From assembly GCA_945903275.1 (NCBI GenBank), contig CAMDNW010000007.1:1-64000 (forward strand): a stretch of 64,000 nt of DNA, given 5' to 3'. Each line of letters starts with the position of its first letter. Position 1 is the stretch's first letter. This DNA comes from Thermoflexus hugenholtzii JAD2 (GTDB lineage: Bacteria > Chloroflexota > Dehalococcoidia > UBA2979). Under the pieces are notes generated by a model. That model saw only the letters and a program-made list of their open reading frames with translations, searched no databases and was not told the DNA's origin. Below, piece by piece: positions 25,823 through 34,574 of the stretch. The position numbers and the translations under genes were made by a program.

Positions 25823-26662
25823 ATGACTACCGGCCAACCCAGGCCCACCCCCACTCCCGGCACCGACACCTACACCCATGGGCACCACGCCTCCGTGGTG
25901 GGGCAGCATGCGCGCCGGACGGCGGAGGTGGAGGCGGCGTACCTGCTCCCACGGCTGCGGCCGGGGATGCGGCTGCTGGATATCGGCTGCGGGCCGGGGA
26001 CAATCACGACGGGCCTCGCGCGGGCGGTTGCGCCGGGGGAGGTGGTGGGCCTGGATGTGGCCGCAGCGGTGCTGGACGAGGCGCGCGCGCACCTCGCGAC
26101 GACGAGGCTGGACAACGTGAGGTTCGAGGAGGGCAGCGTGTACGCGCTGCCCTCCTCGAATGCGGCGTTCGATGTGGTGCACGCGCATCAGGTGCTACAG
26201 CACCTCACGCGGCCGGCCGACGCCGCGCGCGAGGCGTTCCGGGTGCTGCGTCCGGGCGGGATACTAGCGGTGCGCGAGTGCGACTACGCGACGATGACGC
26301 ACTGGCCGCACTTCGAGGGCATCGACCGCTGGCTGGCGGTGTACCACGCGGTAGCCGCGTGCAACGGCGCGGAGCCGGACGCGGGGCGCCGGTTGCCCTC
26401 ATGGCTGCGCGCGGGCGGCTTCGAGGAGATCGTGGTGACCTCGACGACGATGGTGTATTCGACGCCCGCGGAGGTGCAGAACTGGGGCGAGTCGTGGGCG
26501 CAGCGGATCCTTGAGTCGAGCGTCGCGACGCAGGCCGTGGAGTACGGCGTCGCGGCGCGCGCAGACCTCGAAGCGATCTCGGCGGCGTGGCGCACGTGGG
26601 CGCACGATGCGGACGCGTTCTTCATGTTTGTGAACGTGGAGTGTGTGGCGACGAAACGGTAG
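25823..26662 (+). CDS. Class I SAM-dependent methyltransferase
   Basis: 279 residues. LLDIGCGPGTITTGLARAV is motif I, VVGLDVAAAVLDEAR the acidic loop, FDVVHAHQVLQHL motif IV and AFRVLRPGGILAVRE the post-motif of UbiE/Methyltransf_11 type enzymes. Substrate unknown. A TAGGAT box ends six bases before the ATG, so the transcript is probably leaderless. Divergent from nusA and sharing its promoter DNA. Confidence 0.88.
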   Translation: MTTGQPRPTPTPGTDTYTHGHHASVVGQHARRTAEVEAAYLLPRLRPGMRLLDIGCGPGTITTGLARAVAPGEVVGLDVAAAVLDEARAHLATTRLDNVRFEEGSVYALPSSNAAFDVVHAHQVLQHLTRPADAAREAFRVLRPGGILAVRECDYATMTHWPHFEGIDRWLAVYHAVAACNGAEPDAGRRLPSWLRAGGFEEIVVTSTTMVYSTPAEVQNWGESWAQRILESSVATQAVEYGVAARADLEAISAAWRTWAHDADAFFMFVNVECVATKR

Positions 26663-26722
26663 CGCGAGGCTCAAGGGCTACTCCACCCACATCTCGATGC
26701 GGTTGCCGAGAGCCTCGAATCG

Positions 26723-26905
26723 TCAGGGCACTGTAGCGGCCTGCACCATGCGCTCCACCGGTGTCGTATCGCCGTCATCCCGTACTTCGAGGCGACTCTT
26801 GCGATCCTCGAAGCCACTGAGGATGACCTCGGTCACACCGGGCACCTCGAGTAATGCACGGGTCAGGCCATTAGCGGCGGCCAGTGAGCGTACGTGCGCG
26901 ATCAA
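26723..26905 (-). CDS. Small alpha-beta protein, related to the next gene; start possibly frameshifted
   Basis: 60 residues from a TTG. IAHVRSLAAANGLTRALLEVPGVTEVILSGFEDRKSRLEVRD resembles the neighbour IVAHVQSFSEMNGLQSALRGVLGVVNVQLMSLKAGTAHIEV in layout: strand, helix, LxGV turn, strand, strand. This suggests a ferredoxin-like or ACT-like fold. Upstream, ATG-AAC-CGA-G preceded by GGAGGTGAC gives an ideal start, but one base out of frame with the ORF, so a small indel near codon 4 may have broken it. Function not recognised. Confidence 0.45.
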   Translation of the reverse strand: MIAHVRSLAAANGLTRALLEVPGVTEVILSGFEDRKSRLEVRDDGDTTPVERMVQAATVP

Positions 26906-26946
26906 CTCGGTTCATGTCACCTCCACACTCCGTCTACGGCCACCGT

Positions 26947-27219
26947 CTACAACCAGATCTTGATCCCGTCCTGAGTCGCAAGGATCCGCCAGCGGGCGGC
27001 GTACAACTCCTGCAGCTGGTGCTCCAGCGGCACTACGTTTTTGTACATGACCTCAATGTGAGCGGTGCCAGCCTTCAGGCTCATCAGTTGCACGTTGACC
27101 ACGCCCAGGACGCCCCGGAGCGCGCTCTGCAACCCGTTCATTTCACTGAACGACTGCACATGCGCGACGATCATCACGCAGTCGGTGGCGTTGCTGCTGC
27201 GTTCACGTGCCATTGCCAT
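26947..27219 (-). CDS. Small alpha-beta protein of unknown function
   Basis: 90 residues. The core TDCVMIVAHVQSFSEMNGLQSALRGVLGVVNVQLMSLKAGTAHIEVMYKN has the beta-alpha-beta-beta pattern of small ligand- or metal-binding folds but no metal-binding cysteines. It then continues HQLQELYAARWRILATQDGIKIWL, ending in strands. Tandem with the related ORF downstream. I do not recognise the family with certainty. Confidence 0.55.
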   Translation of the reverse strand: MAMARERSSNATDCVMIVAHVQSFSEMNGLQSALRGVLGVVNVQLMSLKAGTAHIEVMYKNVVPLEHQLQELYAARWRILATQDGIKIWL

Positions 27220-27367
27220 TGCTGCTCTTCACATGAGAGGAGCCTACGAGGCGTCCGTAATGAAACCGGCTAGCGGATCGGTAGACGGATGGTGAAAGTG
27301 AGTAAAGTATCGCCGCGCCCGAGGATGGCCGAAGGTTACGAAGCCGCTCTGGCCCTGATCTGAACCG

Positions 27368-29104
27368 CTACAAGGCCGCGATCGCCGCTGTCCGCAGCGC
27401 CGCGAGCCATGCGACGGCCTCCGCACGAGGCACGCGCTCGGCCTCGGTTGCCTCGCGGGGCTGCACCTCGACAACGCCCGCGCCGTGGTTGCGCGAAGAG
27501 ACGGTGACGCGGAGCGGCAGTCCGATCAGATCGGCGTCGTTGAACTTCACCCCGGGCGACTCGTCGCGGTCGTCGAAGAGCACATCAAGGCCGGCGACGG
27601 TCAATTCGGCGTAGAGCGTCTCGGCGTCCGCGGCCACCGCCGCGTCGCGCGTGAGGCCGAGGCCCACGAGGTGTACGTCGTAGGGGGCGATGGAGGCGGG
27701 CCAGGCGATGCCACGATCGTCGTGGTGCTGCTCGACGGCAGCGGCGACGATGCGATCCACGCCGATGCCGTAGCAGCCCATGATCGGCACACGCTGCTCT
27801 CCTGCCTCGTCGAGGACGTTCACGGCGAAGGCCTCGGAGTAGAGGCGGCCGAGGCGGAAGACGTGGCCCATCTCGATGCCACGCGCGGTACCGAGGGCGC
27901 CCTCGCAGCGCGGGCAGCCGAAGCCGGGCTGCGCGTTCGCGATATCGGTAACGGTGGTGGCGCGCCAGTCGCGGCCGTAGTTCACGTTGCGCAGGTGGAT
28001 ACCGTCGCGGTTCGCGCCAGCGACAAGGTTCGCGGTGGTGGTGACGGAGTGGTCTGCGATCATGCGGGTGCCTTCGCGCAGGCCAATCGGTCCAGCATAT
28101 CCGGGGACTACACCGATGGCTGTGGCCTCCGTCTCGAAGAGCGGTGCCAAGTCGACACCGCCGCCGAGCGCGTTCATCAGTTTGACCTCGTTGACATCGA
28201 GGTCGCCGCGGATCACGGCGAACACGGGGTAGGTTGCGCCGCCTTTCTGCTCGGTGGCGCGGAACAGCACGGCCTTCGCGGTGGCTGAGGCAGGAACGCC
28301 GAGGAATGCGGCGAGCGCCTCGATGGTCGTGGCATTGGGGGTGGCGACGTCCTCGATGGCGAGTGGTTCCTCGGCGTCCGGGCGGACACGGCGGAACTCG
28401 GCCTTCTCGGTGTTGGCCGCGTAGTCGCAGCGGTCACAGATCACGATGGTGTCCTCGCCGATGTCGGCGACGAAGATGAACTCCTGCGAGCCCTTGCCGC
28501 CGATGGCGCCCGAGTCCGCCTCGACGGGCGTGGTGGGTACGCCACAGCGCGCGAAGATGCGCGTGTAGGCGCGGAACATCGCGGCGTATGAGGCATCGAG
28601 GCCCGCGTCGTCGAGGTCGAACGAGTAGGCGTCCTTCATCGTGAACTCGCGCACGCGGACGAGGCCGCCTCGGGGCCGCTGCTCGTCGCGGAACTTGGTC
28701 TGCACCTGATAGAGCGTCACCGGCAGATCGCGGTACGACTGCGCGTGCTCGCGGAAGAGGCGAGTCACGGCCTCCTCGTGCGTGGGGGCGAGCACCATCG
28801 TGCGCTCGCGGCGATCGATGACGCGGAAGAGTGTGTCGCCGAAGAGATCGATGCGGCCAGCGGTCTCCCAGAGTTCGCCGGGCTGGATCGCGGGCATCAG
28901 CACTTCCTGCCCGCCTGCCGCGTCCATCTCCTGCCGGACGATCGCCTCGACTTTCTGCTTCACGCGGAGACCAAGCGGCATGTAGGTGTAGATGCCCGCC
29001 GCGAGTTGGTCGATGCAGCCGGCGCGGAGCAACAGGTCGGTGTTGACCGTGTCCGCGTCCGTGCGCTCGCGCCGCGTGTGTCCGAACAGCCTCGACATCT
29101 TCAT
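27368..29104 (-). CDS. proS: Proline-tRNA ligase
   Basis: 578 residues, bacterial type. MKMSRLFGHTRRERTDADTVNTDLLLRAGCIDQLAAGIYTYMPLG, class II motif 2 region (TKFRDEQRPRGGLVRVREFTMKDAYSF), a YbaK-like editing insertion (ATTIEALAAFLGVPASATAKAVLF), motif 3 (GCYGIGVDRIVAAAVEQHHDD) and an anticodon-binding C-terminus. The ATG at 29104 begins this homology; the track's 30 extra residues are upstream sequence. A promoter ends seven bases before the ATG, so the mRNA is probably leaderless. Confidence 0.96.
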   Translation of the reverse strand: MKMSRLFGHTRRERTDADTVNTDLLLRAGCIDQLAAGIYTYMPLGLRVKQKVEAIVRQEMDAAGGQEVLMPAIQPGELWETAGRIDLFGDTLFRVIDRRERTMVLAPTHEEAVTRLFREHAQSYRDLPVTLYQVQTKFRDEQRPRGGLVRVREFTMKDAYSFDLDDAGLDASYAAMFRAYTRIFARCGVPTTPVEADSGAIGGKGSQEFIFVADIGEDTIVICDRCDYAANTEKAEFRRVRPDAEEPLAIEDVATPNATTIEALAAFLGVPASATAKAVLFRATEQKGGATYPVFAVIRGDLDVNEVKLMNALGGGVDLAPLFETEATAIGVVPGYAGPIGLREGTRMIADHSVTTTANLVAGANRDGIHLRNVNYGRDWRATTVTDIANAQPGFGCPRCEGALGTARGIEMGHVFRLGRLYSEAFAVNVLDEAGEQRVPIMGCYGIGVDRIVAAAVEQHHDDRGIAWPASIAPYDVHLVGLGLTRDAAVAADAETLYAELTVAGLDVLFDDRDESPGVKFNDADLIGLPLRVTVSSRNHGAGVVEVQPREATEAERVPRAEAVAWLAALRTAAIAAL

Positions 29105-29111
29105 GTGGGCG

Positions 29112-29141
29112 AGGATAGGCGAGGGTTGGGGGGGCGGGCAA
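29112..29141 (-). promoter_or_regulatory. Candidate proS promoter (leaderless)
   Basis: TTGCCC, 18-base spacer, TATCCT on the minus strand, with the -10 only seven bases before the proS ATG and no ribosome-binding site. Confidence 0.55.
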
Positions 29142-29181
29142 ACATTGGCCGGAAGGCATCGTCGTATAGGACGATCTAACG

Positions 29182-29718
29182 ATGCGTCCTGCACTCGTCG
29201 CCCTACTCACCCTTACGCTGCTCGCCACCTGCTCCCGTGGAGGGAGCGGCGGCTCTGCGCCCACGACCACCATCGAGGCCACCGCGACACCGACGGCGAC
29301 GGTGCCTGCGGGGCCGGTGGCGATCGATGCGGCGTGGGCGGATCGACTCAGCAAGGTCGCCGAGTTCAAGGTGGAGATGCCGCATCGACTCGCGTGGAGG
29401 ACGGACGGGGCGCTGTGTGTGCTGACGCTCGATGCGGTGTATGCCTACACCCCCGCTACGCGCGCCCTGACGGTTGCCTATACCGCGCCGAGTTCGCAGC
29501 GCGTGCTGGCCATCTCGCCGGGCGGCATTGTGGCGGTGGCGGGGAGCGGGTACGTGACGGCGGTGCGCCTCGTTGACCTTACAAGCGGGGATATCATGCG
29601 GACGATCGGGCCGGGCGGGATCACGACGAGCGAGACGTTCTTCGGTGGCGGCAAGCGGCTGCTGCTGACGGCGGGCGACAACGAAGGCAACAGGCGGCTG
29701 TGGCGCGCGGTACCTTAG
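29182..29718 (+). CDS. Short lipoprotein with beta-propeller-like repeats
   Basis: 178 residues. Signal peptide with lipobox-type ending (LVALLTLTLLATCSRG), Thr/Pro-rich linker, then blade-like strands (RLAWRTDGALCVLTLDAVYAYTPATRALT, VLAISPGGIVAVAGSGYVTAVRLVDLTSG) that look like two or three WD40/YVTN-like blades. Too short for a full propeller, so it may be a truncated sensor or binding protein. Divergent from proS. Confidence 0.65.
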   Translation: MRPALVALLTLTLLATCSRGGSGGSAPTTTIEATATPTATVPAGPVAIDAAWADRLSKVAEFKVEMPHRLAWRTDGALCVLTLDAVYAYTPATRALTVAYTAPSSQRVLAISPGGIVAVAGSGYVTAVRLVDLTSGDIMRTIGPGGITTSETFFGGGKRLLLTAGDNEGNRRLWRAVP

Positions 29719-29774
29719 TGCGCGGAGATCCGCACGACGCGTCCGGATACGGCGCACAGAGGGGGAACTGACTG

Positions 29775-30290
29775 ATGGCAGCACGACAGGCAATGGAAAG
29801 CGCGTTCAAGGCGGCCGACACGCGCCTAGACCGGCTCGCACCGTTGATCGAGGCGTACGGGGACGACCGGCTGCTGGACGACGACGGGAAGTGGAGCGTG
29901 CGTGACGCGCTGGCGCATGTGGCGCTGTCAGCGCGCGTCTCGACTTTTGGGCAGCGAGCGCTCGCGCGGGCACGCGTGGAATCCTCGGCGCCAGCACCCG
30001 CCGCGCCCGGTGCGCCATCGATGGACGACCGGAACCGGCAGGCGGTCGATGCGATAGCGAACAATTCGATCACCGACCTAGTGACGCAAGCGAAGCAAGG
30101 GCACGCCGACTCATGGGAGGATATCCGGGCGATGTCCGACACAGACATAGACACCAAGGTGCCGCCGATGCAGGCAGGCGGTATGACGCAGAGCGTCGGC
30201 GGGATCATCCTGCGCACCCTCGAATACCACGAGGCGGGGCAGATGGAACGCATCGAAGCCGCGCTCAAGATGCACAAGCGCTGGGTATAA
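29775..30290 (+). CDS. DinB-like/mycothiol-maleylpyruvate isomerase-type four-helix protein
   Basis: 171 residues. MESAFKAADTRLDRLAPLIEAY, KWSVRDALAHVALSAR (first metal His) and a late EYHEAGQMERIEAALK (second metal-ligand helix) fit the DinB/MDMPI_N four-helix bundle, which often uses small thiols as cofactors. An Ala/Pro-rich loop separates the helices. Enzymatic role unknown. About 57 bases after the lipoprotein gene. Confidence 0.7.
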   Translation: MAARQAMESAFKAADTRLDRLAPLIEAYGDDRLLDDDGKWSVRDALAHVALSARVSTFGQRALARARVESSAPAPAAPGAPSMDDRNRQAVDAIANNSITDLVTQAKQGHADSWEDIRAMSDTDIDTKVPPMQAGGMTQSVGGIILRTLEYHEAGQMERIEAALKMHKRWV

Positions 30291-30324
30291 CGCGAGCCTC
30301 GAACGCAGCGGCCGGAGCAAGACG

Positions 30325-30474
30325 ATGCCCTACCGACGCTCACCCGCGCCCGGCCGCTGCCGCCACTGCTTCCGTGAGACACCGCAGGCGTGCACAGCCT
30401 GCGCGCATCCGGTTTGCGAGCAGTGCGAAGAGCGACACGATACGGAGTTCCCGCACAAGACCTACGAGGGCTAA
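30325..30474 (+). CDS. Zinc-binding micro-protein (49 aa)
   Basis: Too short for the ORF track. Starts ATG at 30325 with GGAG seven bases before and ends TAA at 30474. It has three Cx2C pairs (GRCRHC, ACTAC, CEQC) plus two later histidines (ERH, FPH), a cross-brace-like arrangement able to bind two zinc ions. Follows the DinB-like gene by 34 bases and its stop overlaps the end of the apt pseudogene on the other strand. Function unknown; adaptor or RNA/DNA binding is possible. Confidence 0.65.
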   Translation: MPYRRSPAPGRCRHCFRETPQACTACAHPVCEQCEERHDTEFPHKTYEG

Positions 30475-30964
30475 TCGCACTCCATCACGGCGAGCACTGG
30501 ATAGCGCGTCCGGATCGCCTGAGCATCACAGTTGATGCAAGCGATTGCGACGACCACGCCGCCTTGCGCCTCAATCAGCGTTGCGGCGGCGCTGATTGAG
30601 GCGCCGGTCTCGACTCACTCGTCGACGAGCAGCACGCGCGTCCCCGGCACGAACGCATCGAGGCGCAGTTCGAGGCTCTTCCACTCGCCGGCGTAGTCGA
30701 CGAACTCGCGGCGGTCGGCGGGCACCGGCAACTTGCCGCCCTTGCGGATCATGAGGAAGCCTTTACTCATGCACGCCGCGATCGCCGCACCGAGCACGAA
30801 GCCGAGCGCATCGAGATCCGTGACTACGTCGTGCGGGTGATCCGCCGCGAGCGCGACAAGGTCATCGACAAGCGCGGCGAACGCCTCGGCGTCCGCGAAG
30901 ATGGGGGCACGTCGCAGCGGTTGCCGGGAGTGCCGTCAGCGATCAGGCCGAGGTATGCGGGCAT
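30471..30964 (-). pseudogene. Adenine/guanine phosphoribosyltransferase-like, broken twice
   Basis: From ATG 30964 the frame reads MPAYLGLIADGTPGNRCDVP, then must shift at a C5 run to continue PIFADAEAFAALVDDLVALAADH, GFVLGAAIAACMSKGFLMIRKGGKLP and YAGEWKSLELRLDAFVPGTRVLLVDE. There an in-frame TGA sits where the PRPP-loop motif should be (DE-stop-VETGASISAA, probably a former Trp), and the frame runs on to ALIEA-like and VLAVMECD before a TAG at 30471. The normal PRTase core is otherwise well kept, so decay looks recent. The track shows only a 60-aa middle piece. Confidence 0.8.
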
Positions 30965-30980
30965 GACACAGGATACGCGG

Positions 30981-31913
30981 CTAGAACCCGGCTCGGCGCA
31001 GCACATCGAGGCCGCTCACAAGCGTCTCGTCGGCCTCGTGCTGGTCGATCTCTAGCGTGAATGTCCTGAAGTGAGGCATGCGGGCGGCGAGTGCGACGAA
31101 GTCCACGTCGCCAGTGCCGGGGGCGCGGTGGTCGGTGAGTTCGCGGACATCGTGCAGGTGCGCGCCGAGCATGCGGGGGCCGACGAGATCGAACCATGCG
31201 CCGATGTCTTCGAGGCCGAGGCGATGGTGCACCTCGCAATGGCCGACATCGTGCCAGTAGCCGGCGACATCGTGTGGGTAGGGGGCGAGCAGGGCGGCTG
31301 TCTCGTGCGCCAGCGGGATCTCTTGGTAGGCGAGGCGCGACTCGATGCCGAGGGCCACGCCGCGCGGCTGAGCATAGGCGACGAGTTCGGCCAGCGAGCG
31401 CGCGGCGGCCTCAATGTAGGGCGGAGCAAGGGCCGCGCGTTCGCGGACAGCCTCGTCGACCGCGCGGGCATACTCGGCGGCGAGCAGGTCGCGCATCGGC
31501 CAGAGGCCGCGCAGGCGGCGCTCGCTGTCGAGCATCGCGTTGCCCACGCTACCGAGGTGCACGACGACGTGCGGCGCGCCAGCCTGTGCGGCGAGATCGA
31601 CCGAGCGCTGCGTGTAGCGGACGGCAAGGGCGCGCTCGGCCTCATCGAGTGAGGCAATGTTGATGTCGCGGTTCCAGCCGGCGCTCGGGTGCTGCTCCAG
31701 CGGGGCGGGGGCGTGGACCGAGGCGACCGGCAGCACGCGGCCACCAAGGATCACGCCGACCATCTGCGCGTCCATCGAGTGATTGATCTCGACCGCGTCG
31801 TAACCGAGTTCCGCCGCGCGCTCCATGAAGGCATGGACATCGCGCTCAAAGCGCGGTTGCATCGCCCACATGGTGCTGAGAGCGAAGCGGGTGCGTGCGT
31901 CAGGAGCGATCAC
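30981..31913 (-). CDS. Xylose isomerase-like TIM-barrel protein
   Basis: 310 residues. [91 protein letters not shown] and [11 protein letters not shown] follow the AP_endonuc_2 barrel with metal-binding His/Glu/Asp at strand ends. Could be a sugar epimerase/isomerase or endonuclease IV relative. The GTG at 31913 overlaps the ispG stop as GTGA; the longer track start lies inside ispG and is discarded. Confidence 0.8.
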   Translation of the reverse strand: MIAPDARTRFALSTMWAMQPRFERDVHAFMERAAELGYDAVEINHSMDAQMVGVILGGRVLPVASVHAPAPLEQHPSAGWNRDINIASLDEAERALAVRYTQRSVDLAAQAGAPHVVVHLGSVGNAMLDSERRLRGLWPMRDLLAAEYARAVDEAVRERAALAPPYIEAAARSLAELVAYAQPRGVALGIESRLAYQEIPLAHETAALLAPYPHDVAGYWHDVGHCEVHHRLGLEDIGAWFDLVGPRMLGAHLHDVRELTDHRAPGTGDVDFVALAARMPHFRTFTLEIDQHEADETLVSGLDVLRRAGF

Positions 31914-33082
31914 TGGGCGGCGCGCTTTGCCTCGATGAGCGTGTCGAGTTCGGTGCGCAGACGGCCGAGCACGGTGTCGTAGGGGTACGCGCCCAGTTCC
32001 TCGGCGCCACGCTTGAGGTTTACGGCGACGGGGCCGCACCAGAGGCCGAGGTCGGCATCGTCAGTCTCGCCAGGGCCGTTCACGCGGCAGCCCATGATGG
32101 CGATGGTGATGCGGTGCTCGCTGGCGTAGGCGGCCATCTCCTTCACCTGCCGCGCGAGATCGATGAACGCCATGTTCTCGACACGCGAGCAGGAGGGACA
32201 CGAGATGATGTTCAGGCCTTCGCCAAAGTTCGGCGGGACGGAGCGGAAGCGGCCGGCGGCGATGTCCGCGATGATCTCACGACCGGCGGCGATCTCCATG
32301 CCCTTGTCGTCGAAGGGCACGGTGAGGGAGACCCGCACGGTGTCGCCGATGCCCTGTGCGATCAACTGCTCGAAGGCGATGCGCGTCTTGATGACGCCGT
32401 CAGGCGGCATGCCCGCCTCGGTTACGCCGAGGTGCAGCGGGACATCGGGGCGCTGCTCTGCGAAGCGCTGGTTGCCTTCGACGACCTTCTTCCAGTCGGA
32501 GTCCTTCATAGAGACGACGTAGCGGGTGAAGCCGAGTTCATCGAGCATCGCGCAGTGTTCGAGCGCGCTCGCCACCATCGCGCCAACATCGTCGGCGCCA
32601 TACTCGGCAGTCTTCACCGGGTCGACGGAGCCGCAGTTCACGCCGACGCGCAGCGCGATATCGTGCTTCTCAGCGATCTCGGCGAGGAACGCGACCTTGT
32701 CGCGCACCGGCTTGTCGCGCTCGTGGTGGTACAGATGGCCGGGGTTGTAGCGGACTTTGTCGACGTGCGGCGCGACGAGTTCCGCGAGCCGGTAGTTCTC
32801 CTGCAAGTCGACGGACAGCGGGATCGCGAGGTCGCGCGTGCGGGCGCGCACCTCAGCGAGCGCCTCGACATCCTTGCGCGAGTCGACGGCGATGCGGACG
32901 AGGTCGGCGCCGGCGGCGGCGATCAGCGTCACCTGGCGCACGGTGGCCTCGATGTCCTGGGTGCGGGTGGCGGCCATCGACTGCACCGCGATGGGCGCGC
33001 CGCCACCGATGATCAGGCGGCCCACACGCACGGCGCGGGTGCGGTTGCGGGGCTGCGTCTCGACAAGCGTCAGGTCAGGCAT
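31910..33082 (-). CDS. ispG: 4-hydroxy-3-methylbut-2-enyl diphosphate synthase
   Basis: 390 residues. Penultimate step of the MEP isoprenoid pathway. TIM-barrel start ([30 protein letters not shown]), KVRYNPGH and RVGVNCGS, and a C-terminal 4Fe-4S domain with SCPSCSR and [10 protein letters not shown] holding the cluster ligands. Same strand as dxr and rseP, so two MEP enzymes sit in one block. Confidence 0.96.
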   Translation of the reverse strand: MPDLTLVETQPRNRTRAVRVGRLIIGGGAPIAVQSMAATRTQDIEATVRQVTLIAAAGADLVRIAVDSRKDVEALAEVRARTRDLAIPLSVDLQENYRLAELVAPHVDKVRYNPGHLYHHERDKPVRDKVAFLAEIAEKHDIALRVGVNCGSVDPVKTAEYGADDVGAMVASALEHCAMLDELGFTRYVVSMKDSDWKKVVEGNQRFAEQRPDVPLHLGVTEAGMPPDGVIKTRIAFEQLIAQGIGDTVRVSLTVPFDDKGMEIAAGREIIADIAAGRFRSVPPNFGEGLNIISCPSCSRVENMAFIDLARQVKEMAAYASEHRITIAIMGCRVNGPGETDDADLGLWCGPVAVNLKRGAEELGAYPYDTVLGRLRTELDTLIEAKRAAQ

Positions 33083-33127
33083 CGGTGGCTCCTCGCCCGC
33101 AGGATCGCACGAGGCGGGGTGGGGGCG

Positions 33128-33349
33128 CTACCACTGGCGTTCGAGCGCGATGATCCCGATCTGGCGGCTTGTCTTCTGCTGGTAATCGGCGACAAAGGTC
33201 AGGCCGGTCTTTGCCAGTTCGAGCAGGCGGTCGGTCTTGCGGCCGGTGGTCGTGAGCAACACGAGTCGGTCGCTGCCGTTCGCGCGGAAGTCCGCGATCA
33301 CGCGCGCGTTGCGCTCGGCATCCGGGTGATCCACCTGTTCCGAAGTCAT
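33128..33349 (-). pseudogene. Fragment of a deazaflavin-dependent nitroreductase-like protein
   Basis: 73 residues. RNARVIADFRANG and LVLLTTTGRKTDR match the N-terminal signature of F420-dependent DDN-type proteins, but the linker between them is shortened and the following residues (LLELAKTGLTFVADYQQKTSRQIGIIALERQW) do not continue the domain. Likely a decayed remnant between rseP and ispG. Confidence 0.5.
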
Positions 33350-33392
33350 CGCGCCGCTCCCACCGCGAGCATCGAGACTGACGCGACGCAGT

Positions 33393-34574
33393 CTAGCGGA
33401 AGAGCGACTCCCCGCTCATGATGCGGCTGATATCGGCGAAAGTCACGGCGATGGCCAGTGCGAGGAACAGCACAAAGCCCACGAGGTGCACCATCGCCTC
33501 TTTCTCGGGCGCGATGCGCCGCCCGCGCCTCGCGACCTCGATCAGCACGAACAGTGCCCGGCCGCCGTCGAGCATGGGCAGCGGGAGCAGGTTCACGATG
33601 CCGAGGTTGATGGAGAGCAGCGCCGCCAGTTCCAGCAGCGGCGAGATGCCGCCCTGCCTCGCGATCTCGCCGGTGGTCTGGGCGATCGCGACGGGGCCGG
33701 CGACCTGCGGGCTGCTGCCGCCGTAGGCCCAGCCGAGGATCTCGTTGCGTGCGAGCACCATCGTGTCCGCGGTGGTACGCAAGCCCAGCGGGAGAGACTC
33801 CCACGGCAGGAGCGCGACGACCTCGGTGAATGGCACTTGCGGCGCGATCTGGATGCCGGTCGGGCCCTGGCCCTCCGGCGGCGCCCAGCGGGGGGTGACG
33901 CGCACTGTCATGTCATCGCTGCCACGCCGGATCAGCATGGGGGTCTCGCCGCCCATGTTGATGCGGATGAGGCGGCCAGCCTCCAGCACATTCTTCGCGT
34001 CGCGCCCGCCGATGGCGAGGATGACATCGCCCACCTGCAGACCCGCCTGTGCCGCCGGAGATTCAGGTGCGACGGTGGACACCACGGCGCGACCGACCAT
34101 CTCCTCGTGCGGGATGGTGAAGGCGAAGGCGAAGAGCGCCACCGGCAGCACGAGGTTAATCGCGGAGCCAGCCACCATGACGATCAGCCGCTGCCACGCG
34201 GGCTTCGAGGCCAGCGAGCGCGGGTGCGTCGGGTCTTCTTCGCCCAGCAGCCGTACGAAGCCGCCGAGCGGCAGCCAGTTGATGGTGTACTCGGTCTCGC
34301 CGAACTTCTTGCCCCAGACGCGCGGCGGGAAACCGACGCCGAACTCCAGTACGTGCACGCCGAACATCTTGGCGGTGATGAAGTGCGCCAGTTCGTGGGC
34401 CACCACGAGGCTGACGAGGATCACGATGAAGATCAGCGCCGACTGTAAGGCGCTGCGCGCGAACATTGCGGCGAGCGCCAATGAGACCAGTACGGTCAGG
34501 ACGGTGCTCATGGTGCGCATGAGCGACGGCTTCGGCTGCTCGGGCTGCGGCTCGTGGTCGGCGTACTGGTTCAC
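33393..34574 (-). CDS. rseP: RIP metalloprotease (site-2 protease)
   Basis: 393 residues, multi-pass membrane zinc protease. VVAHELAHFITAKMFGVHV holds HExxH, a PDZ domain spans GRAVVSTVAPESPAAQAGLQVGDVILAIGG, and NLLPLPMLDGGRALFVLIE carries the NPDG-type ligand motif (here LPMLDGG). Such enzymes cut anti-sigma factors or signal peptides in the membrane. The GTG at 34574 overlaps the dxr stop as GTGA; the track start is 15 codons too long. Confidence 0.93.
   Translation of the reverse strand: MNQYADHEPQPEQPKPSLMRTMSTVLTVLVSLALAAMFARSALQSALIFIVILVSLVVAHELAHFITAKMFGVHVLEFGVGFPPRVWGKKFGETEYTINWLPLGGFVRLLGEEDPTHPRSLASKPAWQRLIVMVAGSAINLVLPVALFAFAFTIPHEEMVGRAVVSTVAPESPAAQAGLQVGDVILAIGGRDAKNVLEAGRLIRINMGGETPMLIRRGSDDMTVRVTPRWAPPEGQGPTGIQIAPQVPFTEVVALLPWESLPLGLRTTADTMVLARNEILGWAYGGSSPQVAGPVAIAQTTGEIARQGGISPLLELAALLSINLGIVNLLPLPMLDGGRALFVLIEVARRGRRIAPEKEAMVHLVGFVLFLALAIAVTFADISRIMSGESLFR

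Noticed and set aside
30471-30964. TGA recoded as tryptophan or selenocysteine in the apt-like gene
   Set aside because: TGA ends several intact genes here and prfB relies on it as a stop; no SECIS-like element is apparent and a second frameshift exists, so a pseudogene is simpler.
31895-33421. 508-aa plus-strand ORF opposite ispG
   Set aside because: Shadow of ispG; no domain pattern, and ispG signatures are complete on the other strand.
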